Source of the DNA: RI-92 sp040235555 | Lineage (GTDB): Bacteria > Pseudomonadota > Gammaproteobacteria > UBA6429 > Thiohalophilaceae | Length of the DNA: 15,129 nt | Reading direction: 5' to 3' | Assembly: GCA_040235555.1 (NCBI GenBank) | Contig: JBECKZ010000061.1 | Location: forward strand, 1-15,129 | Part shown: positions 1-6,417 of the stretch, piece by piece | Layout: the number at the start of each line of letters is the position of its first letter | Numbering within the stretch: the first letter of the stretch is position 1 | Program-made: the position numbers and the translations under genes | The notes under the pieces: generated by a model | Database searches by the model: none | Seen by the model: the letters and a program-made list of their open reading frames with translations, nothing else | What the model was told of the DNA's origin: nothing

Positions 1-675
1 GCGTTCGAGCATACGCTGACCATGGGATTCCAGCACTCGACTCCCGGCGAAACCACCCAGTAAGGCCTCACGCACCTTGGCCGGGTCTACATCAAAGGCC
101 TGGGCAAGTAACAAGGCTTCACCGACAGCGACAATGGTCTGGCCAATCAGTATCTGATTACAGGCTTTAGCTACCTGGCCTGCACCATTACTTCCGATGT
201 GCACAATATTTTTACCCATGATCTCAAACAGTGGCAGGACTCGTGAAAAAATCCTGGCATCACCTCCCACCATGATCGACAGGCTGCCATTGATCGCACC
301 TTGTTCACCTCCGGAAACCGGTGCATCCAGCATATGGATATTGTGTTGTGCCAGTTTTTCAGCCAGCTGACGGGTCGCCGTAGGTGAGATCGTACTCATA
401 TCTACCACCACTGAATCGGCACGAGTCCCGGCAAGTACACCATGTTCCGCCAGGATCACCTGCTCCACATCCGGTGTGTCGGCTACACAGATAAAGATAA
501 TTTCACTACGCTCTGCTACCTGTGCCGCACTGGCACAAGCTGTGGCCCCGGCTTCTTGTAAAGATGACATCATTTCAGAACGACGTGCATGAACTGCGAG
601 AGCATAACCTGCCTTCAGCAGATTCAGCGCCATGGGCCGGCCCATAATGCCGAGCCCGATAAATCCGATATTCAT
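1..675 (-). CDS. 2-hydroxy-3-oxopropionate reductase / 3-hydroxyisobutyrate dehydrogenase family protein (3' end outside window)
   Basis: The N-terminal 225 residues of a beta-hydroxyacid dehydrogenase are visible; the frame is still open at the window edge. Family members are usually about 290-300 residues, so roughly 70 C-terminal residues are missing. The protein opens with a Rossmann dinucleotide-binding motif (GFIGLGIMGRPMA, residues 4-16). The substrate-binding signature DAPVSGG lies at about 117-123, followed by GSLSIMVGG. The catalytic-lysine motif is GSNGAGQVAKACN, with Lys170 and Asn173. These enzymes use NAD(P)H to interconvert tartronate semialdehyde and glycerate, or oxidise 3-hydroxyisobutyrate or similar acids. 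The exact substrate cannot be settled from this fragment, although the sequence reads most like GarR/GlxR-type reductases. The ATG at 673-675 is preceded by an AGGAG ribosome-binding site. It is transcribed away from the cyclic-nucleotide-binding gene to its right. Confidence 0.9.
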   Translation of the reverse strand, partial: MNIGFIGLGIMGRPMALNLLKAGYALAVHARRSEMMSSLQEAGATACASAAQVAERSEIIFICVADTPDVEQVILAEHGVLAGTRADSVVVDMSTISPTATRQLAEKLAQHNIHMLDAPVSGGEQGAINGSLSIMVGGDARIFSRVLPLFEIMGKNIVHIGSNGAGQVAKACNQILIGQTIVAVGEALLLAQAFDVDPAKVREALLGGFAGSRVLESHGQRMLER

Positions 676-1131
676 ATTCGATTCTCCTACGAGGTTGTCG
701 CACAGTATCAACGCGACATCGAGATGCGCTAATGGTGGTCAGTTAGCGTGAATGAATTCAGTATAGCCAAGAACACTGTCGAGAAAGCACAAATCTCCCA
801 CTCAACAGCTGGGGGTAATTCAGGCTAAAGCTAGAGTAAGTTGTCCTAAGCGATTCTTATCAGGTTAGCTGTCATTAGCCTGTAGTGATGACAAAAAGAT
901 CATGCACATGTCTGGAACGAAGAACATCAAAAATGATAGCGCTGTTGTACAGGCGAGTACCTGTACCGGAGTAAATCATGACCAATTAGCCTTAGACACC
1001 GGAACAAAGTGCCAAGCCTGGCAAAATTGCGACACTGACCCCAAATATAATATGGAATGGCGAGATGCTGAAGTATACATCCGGTGCCTAATTTGCTTTA
1101 ATTCATTTGCATTATAATAAGAGAATGGTTT
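676..1131. other. Intergenic region between divergent genes
   Basis: This 456-bp stretch separates the reductase (minus) from the cyclic-nucleotide-binding protein (plus) and should hold promoters for both. The only clear promoter-like element is the TATAAT at 1046-1051. A 71-codon open frame (902-1117) ends 14 nt before the next gene. It has five cysteines, no convincing ribosome-binding site and no recognisable family, and the TATAAT lies inside it, so I do not call it a gene. No hairpin terminator or repeat stands out. Confidence 0.5.
1046..1051 (+). promoter_or_regulatory. Possible -10 element for the cyclic-nucleotide-binding gene
   Basis: A perfect TATAAT hexamer lies about 80 nt upstream of the ATG at 1132. 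No good -35 hexamer sits at 16-18 nt; the nearest TTG-type sequence (TTGCGA, 1027-1032) is only 13 nt away. The call is therefore weak and would need transcription start mapping. Confidence 0.3.
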
Positions 1132-1920
1132 ATGTATCATAAGCTTGCAGTACCCGAGAACTGTGAAACCCTGTGGCAGGAATGCAGGTCGCTCGTGCCC
1201 GATCTGTTAAAAGATTGCGCTGTCCTGTCTACGGATCACGTCTTCGTGGCAAGTAGCATTATTCATCCCCAACCCAAATCCCTTTATCTCATTAAAGATG
1301 GCGAAATCTTTGAGTCATTTGATGGCCAGCTTATTGTGATTTATGAACCAGGGGATCTGGTCAATGCGGATGCACTGGCGCATGCAAAAGTTTCAACTTA
1401 CGAAACCGACTTTGCAGTCAGCGTAGATGAATATGATGGACAGCAGTTTCTCGATAACATCGCAGCAGACAAAACGAGATTTTCGATCTGGAACCGCTAC
1501 CTGTCCTGTCTGAGCCAAAGCTATCAAATCCTTGCCTGCCATTTCAGTCGACAGGATACCGACTATTTGCCCGAATTTCGCCAATACAAAAAGGGCGACA
1601 TCATCATCGAGGAAGATACTGAGGGTGATGAAGTCTTTACCCTTTTAAATGGCACCGCCAAGGTCATGAGTAAGGGCGAAGATGTTGGTGAAATCGAAAG
1701 AGATGAAATCTTCGGTGCCATTGCTGCGTTAACCAACACCACCCGCAGCGCCACAATTGTTGCGACTTCGGATTGCGATGTCCTGGTTGCCAAAAGCGCA
1801 AACTTTGAGAGCATCCTGTCTACCCGACCTAATGTCGTGCATAAACTGATACATGACATGGCCAGAACGATTGTGTCCAGTAACCAGAGAATTATCGAGC
1901 TTTCAAAAGATAAGGATTAA
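1132..1920 (+). CDS. Tandem cyclic-nucleotide-binding-like domain protein without DNA-binding domain
   Basis: A cytoplasmic protein of 262 residues with no signal peptide or membrane segment. The C-terminal half (about 145-235) is a recognisable cNMP-binding/Crp-like beta-barrel: it contains YKKGDIIIEEDTEGDEVFTLLNGTAKV and a phosphate-binding-cassette-like stretch FGAIAALTNTTRSA (194-207). Arg205, which in this family contacts the cyclic phosphate, is kept, but the glutamate of the usual G-E-L is replaced by Ala196, so true cAMP or cGMP binding is uncertain. Residues about 30-110 (SLYLIKDGEIFESFDGQ, YEPGDLV) look like a second, more diverged copy of the fold. No helix-turn-helix, kinase or channel domain follows; the last 30 residues are helical. 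A role as a small-molecule sensor or interaction module is inference. The ATG follows a weak AAGAGA ribosome-binding site. Convergent with the lipoprotein gene downstream. Confidence 0.8.
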   Translation: MYHKLAVPENCETLWQECRSLVPDLLKDCAVLSTDHVFVASSIIHPQPKSLYLIKDGEIFESFDGQLIVIYEPGDLVNADALAHAKVSTYETDFAVSVDEYDGQQFLDNIAADKTRFSIWNRYLSCLSQSYQILACHFSRQDTDYLPEFRQYKKGDIIIEEDTEGDEVFTLLNGTAKVMSKGEDVGEIERDEIFGAIAALTNTTRSATIVATSDCDVLVAKSANFESILSTRPNVVHKLIHDMARTIVSSNQRIIELSKDKD

Positions 1921-2022
1921 ATTCTCCAGGGAAAGCTTTAGATTTTTCCGATGTTCGCCTGAAATACACCACAATCAGTTCAACCGTCAATTTTTCTATT
2001 TATTTCTCACCAATAACACATC

Positions 2023-2045
2023 CAGAACCGGAAAAAACGGTTCTG
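2023..2045. terminator. Hairpin in convergent intergenic region, possible terminator
   Basis: An 8-bp perfect stem (CAGAACCG / CGGTTCTG) encloses the 7-nt loop GAAAAAA, about 100 nt after the stop of the cyclic-nucleotide-binding gene. No T-run follows on either strand, so it is not a classical intrinsic terminator. Confidence 0.35.
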
Positions 2046-2100
2046 AATGTGCCTAGCGAAATCCGGTTTTTACAGCCGTGCTAAACGATTAGCGCCTTGA

Positions 2101-2126
2101 CCTGAAGGAGCATGTGCTCCTTCAGG
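2101..2126. terminator. 26-bp near-perfect palindrome, likely transcript-end hairpin
   Basis: Two 11-nt arms (CCTGAAGGAGC and GCTCCTTCAGG) surround the 4-nt loop ATGT. It begins 12 nt past the stop codon of the minus-strand lipoprotein gene, the usual position for a 3'-end hairpin. It lacks a T-tract on both strands, so it may act as a transcript-end stabiliser or a weak bidirectional terminator between the convergent genes. Confidence 0.5.
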
Positions 2127-2138
2127 GCCATCATGCCT

Positions 2139-3461
2139 TTACGGCTGGACGTTGATGTCAATATAAACGTGAGTATCGTCAACGAGTACCCCGTTTGTCG
2201 CGGTATCGATAAACGTATTGTTGTTGACAACGGTAGGTGCAAGTGGAAGTACGGTGGGATCAAGCGAGAACGTAATCCGCCAGGTCCCCGCTACGCCAGT
2301 GGTAATGCCGTTAGACCCAAGAAGACCTGCATCCGTATAATCCTTCAGGTTCCAGACAAAACCGTAGGTGAAATTACCCAGAACGTTTACTTCACCCGCC
2401 AGATGGCCCGGACCGTCACCTGTCCAGAGAGTTTGATCAAATAGTGGTGTGCCATCCGCTGCGCCAGTTGCGTCCAGTTTCTGGACCGTCAGGTGGGCAT
2501 TCGCCGCGAACACAAAGGCAGTGGAATTATCGTAGGTCGTGCCGTCGGTCCCCGCCACCTCGTTTTCCCGTGTCCCGTAAAGGGATTGCATCGTGTATGA
2601 GGTCATGGGGGTCGTCAGCGCCTCGCTCAATACCATCTCGATCCTGATCACGGAATTTGTGGTCAGACTCTGACTGATCAGGTTATCGCCCCAGGCCGCG
2701 TTGACATCCTGCGGTGTACTAGAGCCATCCATCCACTCTCCCTGCCAGGTACTGGCTGTCTTTTGCCGATAATACGTGACGTTATTCAGTATGAATGCGG
2801 AGTCCGGATCGAGATAGGGTAACACCACTACCGGAAGTGGTAGTTCCGTAGTGAGCGGACGCAATCCGGTGTTGGTGTCGATGGCAGTCGCATCGGTCGT
2901 CCAGGTACCAGTAATTGGTAATCCGCTTATCCCATAACCATCGGCAAAAATCAGTGCTGCAGAGAAGTTGTTTCCAAACGCGGTATCTCCAGTACCACTT
3001 GGTGGGCCACCACCTGTTACAAACGGTTTTTCCGCTGTTGGCGTTTCACCACCGGCATTCTTGGCAGCGACAACATAGTAGTACTCCGTCTTTGGTTCCA
3101 GCCCGACATCATCGATGAAATCATATGTCGTCTGCCCTGCGACCACCGGAATCGACAGCAGGTGGTTGGCCGGGTCGAAGGTCGAACCGGCCGTTGTGTT
3201 GCGGTATATCTCAAAACTTGTGGTTGTCCCGCCGCTAAGCGGTGGCGACCAGGTAAGCGTGGCTGACAGGATGGCTTCCGGTGTCGCCACCACAGTAAAA
3301 TTTGTCGGTTCTCCCGGCGCCTGTACAGTCGGCGTCGAACCGCCACCACCACATCCTGTAATCGCAAAGGGTATGACCACGGATACTGTAAACGCAGCTA
3401 CAATTGACCGAAGACGCTGCCATCCGGTTTGGTTTACCACAAAACGAAAAACGTTAACCAT
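2139..3461 (-). CDS. Lipoprotein with fibronectin type III domain
   Basis: A predicted lipoprotein of 440 residues. The start was placed at 3461 rather than at the longest frame (3584) because this ATG has a strong GGAGGAAT ribosome-binding site and begins a good signal peptide: basic residues to about 18, a hydrophobic stretch 20-34, then the lipobox ITGC with the lipidated Cys37. A run of four glycines follows the cysteine as a flexible tether. Residues about 47-140 resemble a fibronectin type III domain (LTWSPPLSGGTTTSFEIYR ... YYYVVAAKNAGGE). The remaining 300 residues are rich in Thr, Asn, Gly and aromatics and look beta-structured, but I do not recognise a family. Function is unknown; a surface or periplasmic binding role is only suggested by the architecture. 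It is monocistronic here and convergent with the gene on its left. Confidence 0.8.
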   Translation of the reverse strand: MVNVFRFVVNQTGWQRLRSIVAAFTVSVVIPFAITGCGGGGSTPTVQAPGEPTNFTVVATPEAILSATLTWSPPLSGGTTTSFEIYRNTTAGSTFDPANHLLSIPVVAGQTTYDFIDDVGLEPKTEYYYVVAAKNAGGETPTAEKPFVTGGGPPSGTGDTAFGNNFSAALIFADGYGISGLPITGTWTTDATAIDTNTGLRPLTTELPLPVVVLPYLDPDSAFILNNVTYYRQKTASTWQGEWMDGSSTPQDVNAAWGDNLISQSLTTNSVIRIEMVLSEALTTPMTSYTMQSLYGTRENEVAGTDGTTYDNSTAFVFAANAHLTVQKLDATGAADGTPLFDQTLWTGDGPGHLAGEVNVLGNFTYGFVWNLKDYTDAGLLGSNGITTGVAGTWRITFSLDPTVLPLAPTVVNNNTFIDTATNGVLVDDTHVYIDINVQP

Positions 3462-3626
3462 TTTATTCCTCCCACGCCAACTAAGGCTGCCATTACCATA
3501 TACATACTTTCTGTCAGAAGTGTAATTAAGCTTTCGATTGCTATGCCAGCCCAACAGACATAGCCAGCTAAAGACCAAAAACACTTAATTAAACACAGAT
3601 ACAATATAATTTGTTTATATCGACAT

Positions 3627-3687
3627 GCCAATTGATTAAATTAACTATCACAAGTTTGATTGACTCACATCAATATTATCAATTGGC
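3627..3687. repeat. Inverted repeat with 10-bp perfect arms
   Basis: GCCAATTGAT at 3627-3636 is matched by its exact reverse complement ATCAATTGGC at 3678-3687. Two more half-site words (TTGAT at 3656-3660, ATCAA at 3669-3673) lie between the arms. TTGAT/ATCAA are the half-sites of FNR/Anr-type regulators, but the FNR spacing of 4 nt is not present (8 nt in the inner pair). It could be an operator for a dimeric regulator of either flanking gene. Confidence 0.4.
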
Positions 3688-3800
3688 CATTTCTTCGGGA
3701 CACAGGTAAAGGACTCATTCTTAATCATTGAAAGGCATACCAGAGAAGTCAGGGTGGTTATCCGCGCCGGTTTTTTTCATGACTACGGGTCATCTTATGA

Positions 3801-3830
3801 ATACGTAGTATTACGTATATTAGTAATACT
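3801..3830. repeat. Two overlapping inverted repeats
   Basis: ATACGTA (3801-3807) pairs with TACGTAT (3812-3818), and AGTATTAC (3807-3814) pairs with GTAATACT (3823-3830). Because they share bases, the two hairpins would be mutually exclusive in RNA; as DNA they form a dense dyad-symmetric patch. The patch lies about 190 nt upstream of the diguanylate cyclase start. Confidence 0.35.
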
Positions 3831-4018
3831 TCTTCGAGCATTTGTCTCAAGTCGACCGGCAGAAAAATTCCAGCACCATGAGTTTACTTTTTTCCTCGCA
3901 CCCGGAAATAAGCCTATAGCAGTTAAGGTAAAAGACGATAAAACTGTCTAGAATAACGGTACAAGTAATTTAATAAGACTCGCTCGCTACCTGATCTGAT
4001 CTACCAAGGCTGGATTTA

Positions 4019-5032
4019 GTGGATTCCGGAATATTCAAACAAAAACAACTGGCTTCTGCGATATTAGATACTATCGGGGCAGTCGTTTGCGTGATGGATA
4101 TTGAAGGTAAAATCGTACTCTTCAACCAGGCCAGCCAAAAGTTGACAGGATATACAGAGGAAGAGGTTCTCAACCAATATCCGTGGGACTTATTTATCAT
4201 GCCAGCAGAGATAGAAAATGTTAAAGATGTATTTAAAAGACTTACATTGGGTGATTTTCCGAATACGAACATGAATAACTGGCTCACCAAATCGGGGGAT
4301 ATACGGCTGATCTCCTGGTCAAACACAGCGCTTAGCGATAACAAGGGAAATATCACTTATGTCATCGCCACAGGTATCGATATTACAGAACAAAAAAAAG
4401 CAGAAGATCAAGTCGCACTACATCAAAAGAATCTGGAAAAACTGGTCGCCAAGCGAACTTCAGATTTGAACAACGCAAATAAAAAACTACAGCTGGTCGC
4501 TTATCAGGACGCCCTCACTGGTTTGTACAATCGCCGTTATTTTAACCTTGCCCTGGGGAATGAGATTCGTCGTAGCCAGCGATATCATAATCCGCTATCA
4601 CTCTTGATGTGCGATGTCGATTACTTCAAGGCATATAACGATACATATGGTCATGTTGCTGGCGACAGTTGTCTTCAGGAAATTGCAAATATACTTAGGC
4701 GCCATTTTCAACGTGCCAGCGACCTTGTTGCCAGGTACGGTGGTGAAGAATTTTGCGTTATATTGCCAGACATAGATTCTGACGAGGCAAAGCTTCTAAC
4801 AGAACAGCTACGCCTGGGAATTATGCAACACAAGATAAAACATCAGGCTTCACAGATTGCAGAGTATGTCACAATAAGCATTGGCATTGTGACATGTCAG
4901 CCAGACGCAAAGTGCGATGCTGAAATGCTTCTTAGAACGGCTGACAAGGCTTTGTACAACGCCAAGAACCGGGGCCGCAATCGTGTTGAATCGGTTTTAC
5001 TAAAGAAGAACAGACCAGTAAAGCCAGCCTAG
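4019..5032 (+). CDS. PAS-GGDEF diguanylate cyclase
   Basis: A soluble protein of 337 residues predicted to make cyclic di-GMP from two GTP. Residues about 10-125 are a PAS sensor domain (AVVCVMDIEGKIVLFNQASQ, then GDIRLISWSNTAL and TGIDITEQKKAE). A helical linker (about 125-160) probably forms a coiled coil that couples sensor to output in a dimer. The GGDEF domain spans about 160-327: DALTGLYNRR at 164-173 and the active-site loop GGEEF at 241-245 are intact, so catalysis is expected. RASD at 232-235, five residues before GGEEF, matches the RxxD inhibitory site, so product feedback inhibition is likely. There is no EAL domain and no transmembrane helix. The ligand of the PAS domain is unknown. 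The start is a GTG with AAGG 9 nt upstream; an in-frame stop at 3992 limits further extension, and the next ATG would cut into the PAS domain. Confidence 0.92.
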   Translation: MDSGIFKQKQLASAILDTIGAVVCVMDIEGKIVLFNQASQKLTGYTEEEVLNQYPWDLFIMPAEIENVKDVFKRLTLGDFPNTNMNNWLTKSGDIRLISWSNTALSDNKGNITYVIATGIDITEQKKAEDQVALHQKNLEKLVAKRTSDLNNANKKLQLVAYQDALTGLYNRRYFNLALGNEIRRSQRYHNPLSLLMCDVDYFKAYNDTYGHVAGDSCLQEIANILRRHFQRASDLVARYGGEEFCVILPDIDSDEAKLLTEQLRLGIMQHKIKHQASQIAEYVTISIGIVTCQPDAKCDAEMLLRTADKALYNAKNRGRNRVESVLLKKNRPVKPA

Positions 5033-5082
5033 TGATTATACTGTGCGGTGAATTAATCTGCGCTACTAAGTAATCTTAATGC

Positions 5083-5199
5083 ATGCATCATGCAGTTACC
5101 GAAGGAGTTAGCGAATCCGATGCCATGGCGCGTCGCGTGTGGTGGATCGATGATTTCATCCCGAGTGATGCCTGGACCCTGGGCGGCGGTAGTCAATAA
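5083..5199 (+). CDS. Possible 38-residue small protein
   Basis: A short frame between the diguanylate cyclase stop and a strong terminator. The distal part reads ARRVWWIDDFIPSDAWTLG, followed by GGSQ and a stop. From about 5128 on it uses codons typical of well-expressed genes (CGT, CGC, ATC, TTC, CCG, CTG, GGC, GGT), unlike random intergenic DNA. The ATG at 5083 has no clear ribosome-binding site. An internal ATG at 5125 would give 24 residues, and GAAGGAG (5101-5107) lies somewhat too far upstream of it. No family is recognised. Alternatives are the untranslated 3' end of the cyclase mRNA, a small RNA, or a remnant of a lost gene. A competing frame from the ATG at 5120 encodes 39 residues that look less protein-like. 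Confidence 0.3.
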   Translation: MHHAVTEGVSESDAMARRVWWIDDFIPSDAWTLGGGSQ

Positions 5200-5214
5200 C
5201 CGGGAATCCCAACC

Positions 5215-5256
5215 AACGGCGGATCACGAATCTTGGTGATCCGCCGTTTTCTTATT
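5215..5256 (+). terminator. Strong intrinsic terminator
   Basis: A perfect 12-bp GC-rich stem (ACGGCGGATCAC at 5216-5227 with GTGATCCGCCGT at 5236-5247) has an 8-nt loop and is followed by TTTCTTATTT. The T-rich tail exists only on the plus strand, so it ends transcripts of the diguanylate cyclase and/or the small element at 5083-5199. Confidence 0.9.
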
Positions 5257-5303
5257 TAGTTATTTTCCACTAGAATAATAATATTATACCTACAGTTACC
5301 GCT

Positions 5304-5334
5304 GTGGCTGGTTCCAAACCGAAACCAAAGCCAC
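5304..5334 (+). repeat. Leader hairpin upstream of the L,D-transpeptidase
   Basis: GTGGCTGGTT (5304-5313) can pair with AACC (5323-5326) and AGCCAC (5329-5334), giving a 10-bp stem with a 2-nt AA bulge. A TATTAT hexamer at 5282-5287 just upstream could be a -10 element, though no good -35 is visible. The region 5257-5487 otherwise holds nothing I can name. Confidence 0.25.
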
Positions 5335-5487
5335 TGCGCTCAAATAATAATGGGCAAACAAATCCTTCCTTCACAAAACGCTGTCAGGGCTGTATTTCAC
5401 TGGAATATCAGTGGATTCTTACTGCCTAACACACGTAACTTGCATTCCCGCCTAAAGCCCATCACGAAGTTCGCCGACATATTCAGC

Positions 5488-6027
5488 ATGTATTGGCGAA
5501 GTTTTTTATGTTGGGTACTGTTTTTACCGCTGACCGCTATGGCGAGTACAGCGTATGTCGTCGTCGACACCAGCCGGAAGACGGTATCAGTCCTGGAGGC
5601 CGGACACACAGTGCTGCGACTGAAGGGGGCAGCCTTAGGGCGTGGTGGTGTCAGTAAAGTCCATGTGCAAGGTGACGGACGCACACCTTTGGGGGAATTC
5701 CACATTGCCTGGATCAACCGTCAAAGTCCCTTTCATCTCTTTTTTGGTCTTAACTATCCCACTGCAACACAGGCATTGGCCGGTTATGACCAGGGGATCA
5801 TTAATAAGCAGTCTCTGGAGGAAATCAAACAGGCAATTGCTGAAGGCCACCTGCCACCGCAAAATACGCCACTTGGTGGACATATTGGGATTCACGGCCT
5901 GGGAAACGGCTCCCGCTGGATGCATCATCATTTTAACTGGACCGAAGGTTGCATCGCATTAACTAACAAACAAATCGAAAAACTTGCACAGTGGCTGGAA
6001 ATCGGCACGCGCGTAGTGATACAGTAG
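5488..6027 (+). CDS. Exported L,D-transpeptidase (YkuD domain)
   Basis: A 179-residue periplasmic enzyme consisting of a signal peptide and one YkuD domain. YkuD enzymes use a cysteine to form 3-3 peptidoglycan cross-links or to attach proteins to meso-diaminopimelate. The start was set at 5488 because it begins the signal peptide (hydrophobic to about residue 18, likely cleavage near AMAS-TA); the open frame extends to an ATG at 5350, but that adds 46 residues ahead of the signal. Neither start has a good ribosome-binding site. Domain marks are GDGRTPLGEF (62-71), IGIHGLG with His136, and NWTEGCIALTN with the catalytic Cys155. The canonical serine two residues before the Gly-Cys pair is threonine here, and the usual HGT is HGL, placing it nearer the YafK-like branch than ErfK. 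The Lpp-like lipoprotein gene starts 72 nt downstream on the same strand. Confidence 0.85.
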   Translation: MYWRSFLCWVLFLPLTAMASTAYVVVDTSRKTVSVLEAGHTVLRLKGAALGRGGVSKVHVQGDGRTPLGEFHIAWINRQSPFHLFFGLNYPTATQALAGYDQGIINKQSLEEIKQAIAEGHLPPQNTPLGGHIGIHGLGNGSRWMHHHFNWTEGCIALTNKQIEKLAQWLEIGTRVVIQ

Positions 6028-6034
6028 CGTCCTG

Positions 6035-6052
6035 CTGCCGTGTCCACGGCAG
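6035..6052. repeat. Short inverted repeat between L,D-transpeptidase and lipoprotein genes
   Basis: CTGCCGTG and CACGGCAG are perfect reverse complements separated by TC, giving a 7-bp hairpin with loop GTCC. It begins 7 nt after the L,D-transpeptidase stop. No T-run follows. It may reduce read-through or stabilise an mRNA end between the two genes. Confidence 0.4.
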
Positions 6053-6099
6053 AGTAACTGCCCCTAGATTATCTGCACGTGATTCCAAAAGGAGACATT

Positions 6100-6363
6100 A
6101 TGAACGGAAATTTATTAAAGTTTGCGCCAATCCTGGTTGCTTTTGCGATGGCTGCAGGTTGCGCGACCTCAACCTCCCAGCTCGATGAAGTAAAAGCCAT
6201 GGCAGCTGCAGCTCAGCAGAGCGCTGATGAGGCCAAGAAGGCAGCGGCCGACGCGCAGAACACCGCCAACCAGGCGTTGCAAACTGCGAACGAAGCCAAA
6301 CAGGAAAGTGCACAAGCGAATGAACGCATCGACCGTGCATTCAAGAAATCAATGAATAAGTAA
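6100..6363 (+). CDS. OprI/Lpp-like major outer-membrane lipoprotein
   Basis: An 87-residue lipoprotein. The signal peptide ends in the lipobox MAAGC with Cys21 as the lipidation site. The mature part is an alanine-rich heptad-patterned helix (QSADEAKKAAADAQNTAN ... ANEAKQESAQANERIDRAF) that would form the trimeric coiled coil known for Lpp and OprI. It ends in KSMNK; in E. coli Lpp the C-terminal lysine is the residue covalently joined to peptidoglycan by L,D-transpeptidases, so the same is inferred here. Overall layout closely follows Pseudomonas OprI (similar length, NNVLKF-like start, ANER segment near the end). The start at 6100 is favoured over a GTG at 6079 because AGGAG lies 6 nt upstream of it. 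It is flanked by two L,D-transpeptidase genes. Confidence 0.9.
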   Translation: MNGNLLKFAPILVAFAMAAGCATSTSQLDEVKAMAAAAQQSADEAKKAAADAQNTANQALQTANEAKQESAQANERIDRAFKKSMNK

Positions 6364-6384
6364 TTTTAGTTAGTTATCGCATAT

Positions 6385-6409
6385 ACCGACGCCCTCTATG
6401 GGCGTCGGT
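6385..6409. terminator. Hairpin between convergent lipoprotein and L,D-transpeptidase genes
   Basis: A perfect 10-bp GC-rich stem (ACCGACGCCC / GGGCGTCGGT) with loop TCTAT lies 22 nt after the lipoprotein stop and 8 nt beyond the stop of the minus-strand gene. T-tracts are poor on both sides, but its position fits a shared bidirectional terminator. Confidence 0.6.
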
Positions 6410-6417
6410 GGTTATCA

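Larger units (their letters stand above)
3462..4018. other. AT-rich intergenic region between divergent lipoprotein and diguanylate cyclase genes
   Basis: These 557 bp hold no gene I can support. They contain a long-arm inverted repeat (3627-3687) with clustered TTGAT/ATCAA words and a pair of overlapping short inverted repeats (3801-3830). A 65-codon open frame (3754-3951, GTG start) has no good ribosome-binding site or family resemblance. The region should carry promoters for both flanking genes, but I find no convincing -35/-10 pair. Confidence 0.5.

Noticed and set aside
902..1117. 71-codon plus-strand ORF with five cysteines just upstream of the cyclic-nucleotide-binding gene
   Set aside because: No good ribosome-binding site, no recognisable family, and a TATAAT promoter-like element lies inside it; better explained as upstream regulatory DNA.
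3462..3584. N-terminal extension of the lipoprotein gene to an ATG at 3584
   Set aside because: The ATG at 3461 has a strong ribosome-binding site and begins a proper lipoprotein signal; the extension would bury the signal peptide.
3656..3673. FNR/Anr box
   Set aside because: The half-sites TTGAT and ATCAA are present but separated by 8 nt rather than the 4 nt required.
3754..3951. 65-codon GTG-start ORF in the lipoprotein-cyclase intergenic region
   Set aside because: Weak start, no family resemblance, AT-rich codon use and overlap with inverted repeats; not supportable as a gene.
5350..5487. N-terminal extension of the small L,D-transpeptidase to an ATG at 5350
   Set aside because: It would put 46 residues ahead of the signal peptide and has no ribosome-binding site.
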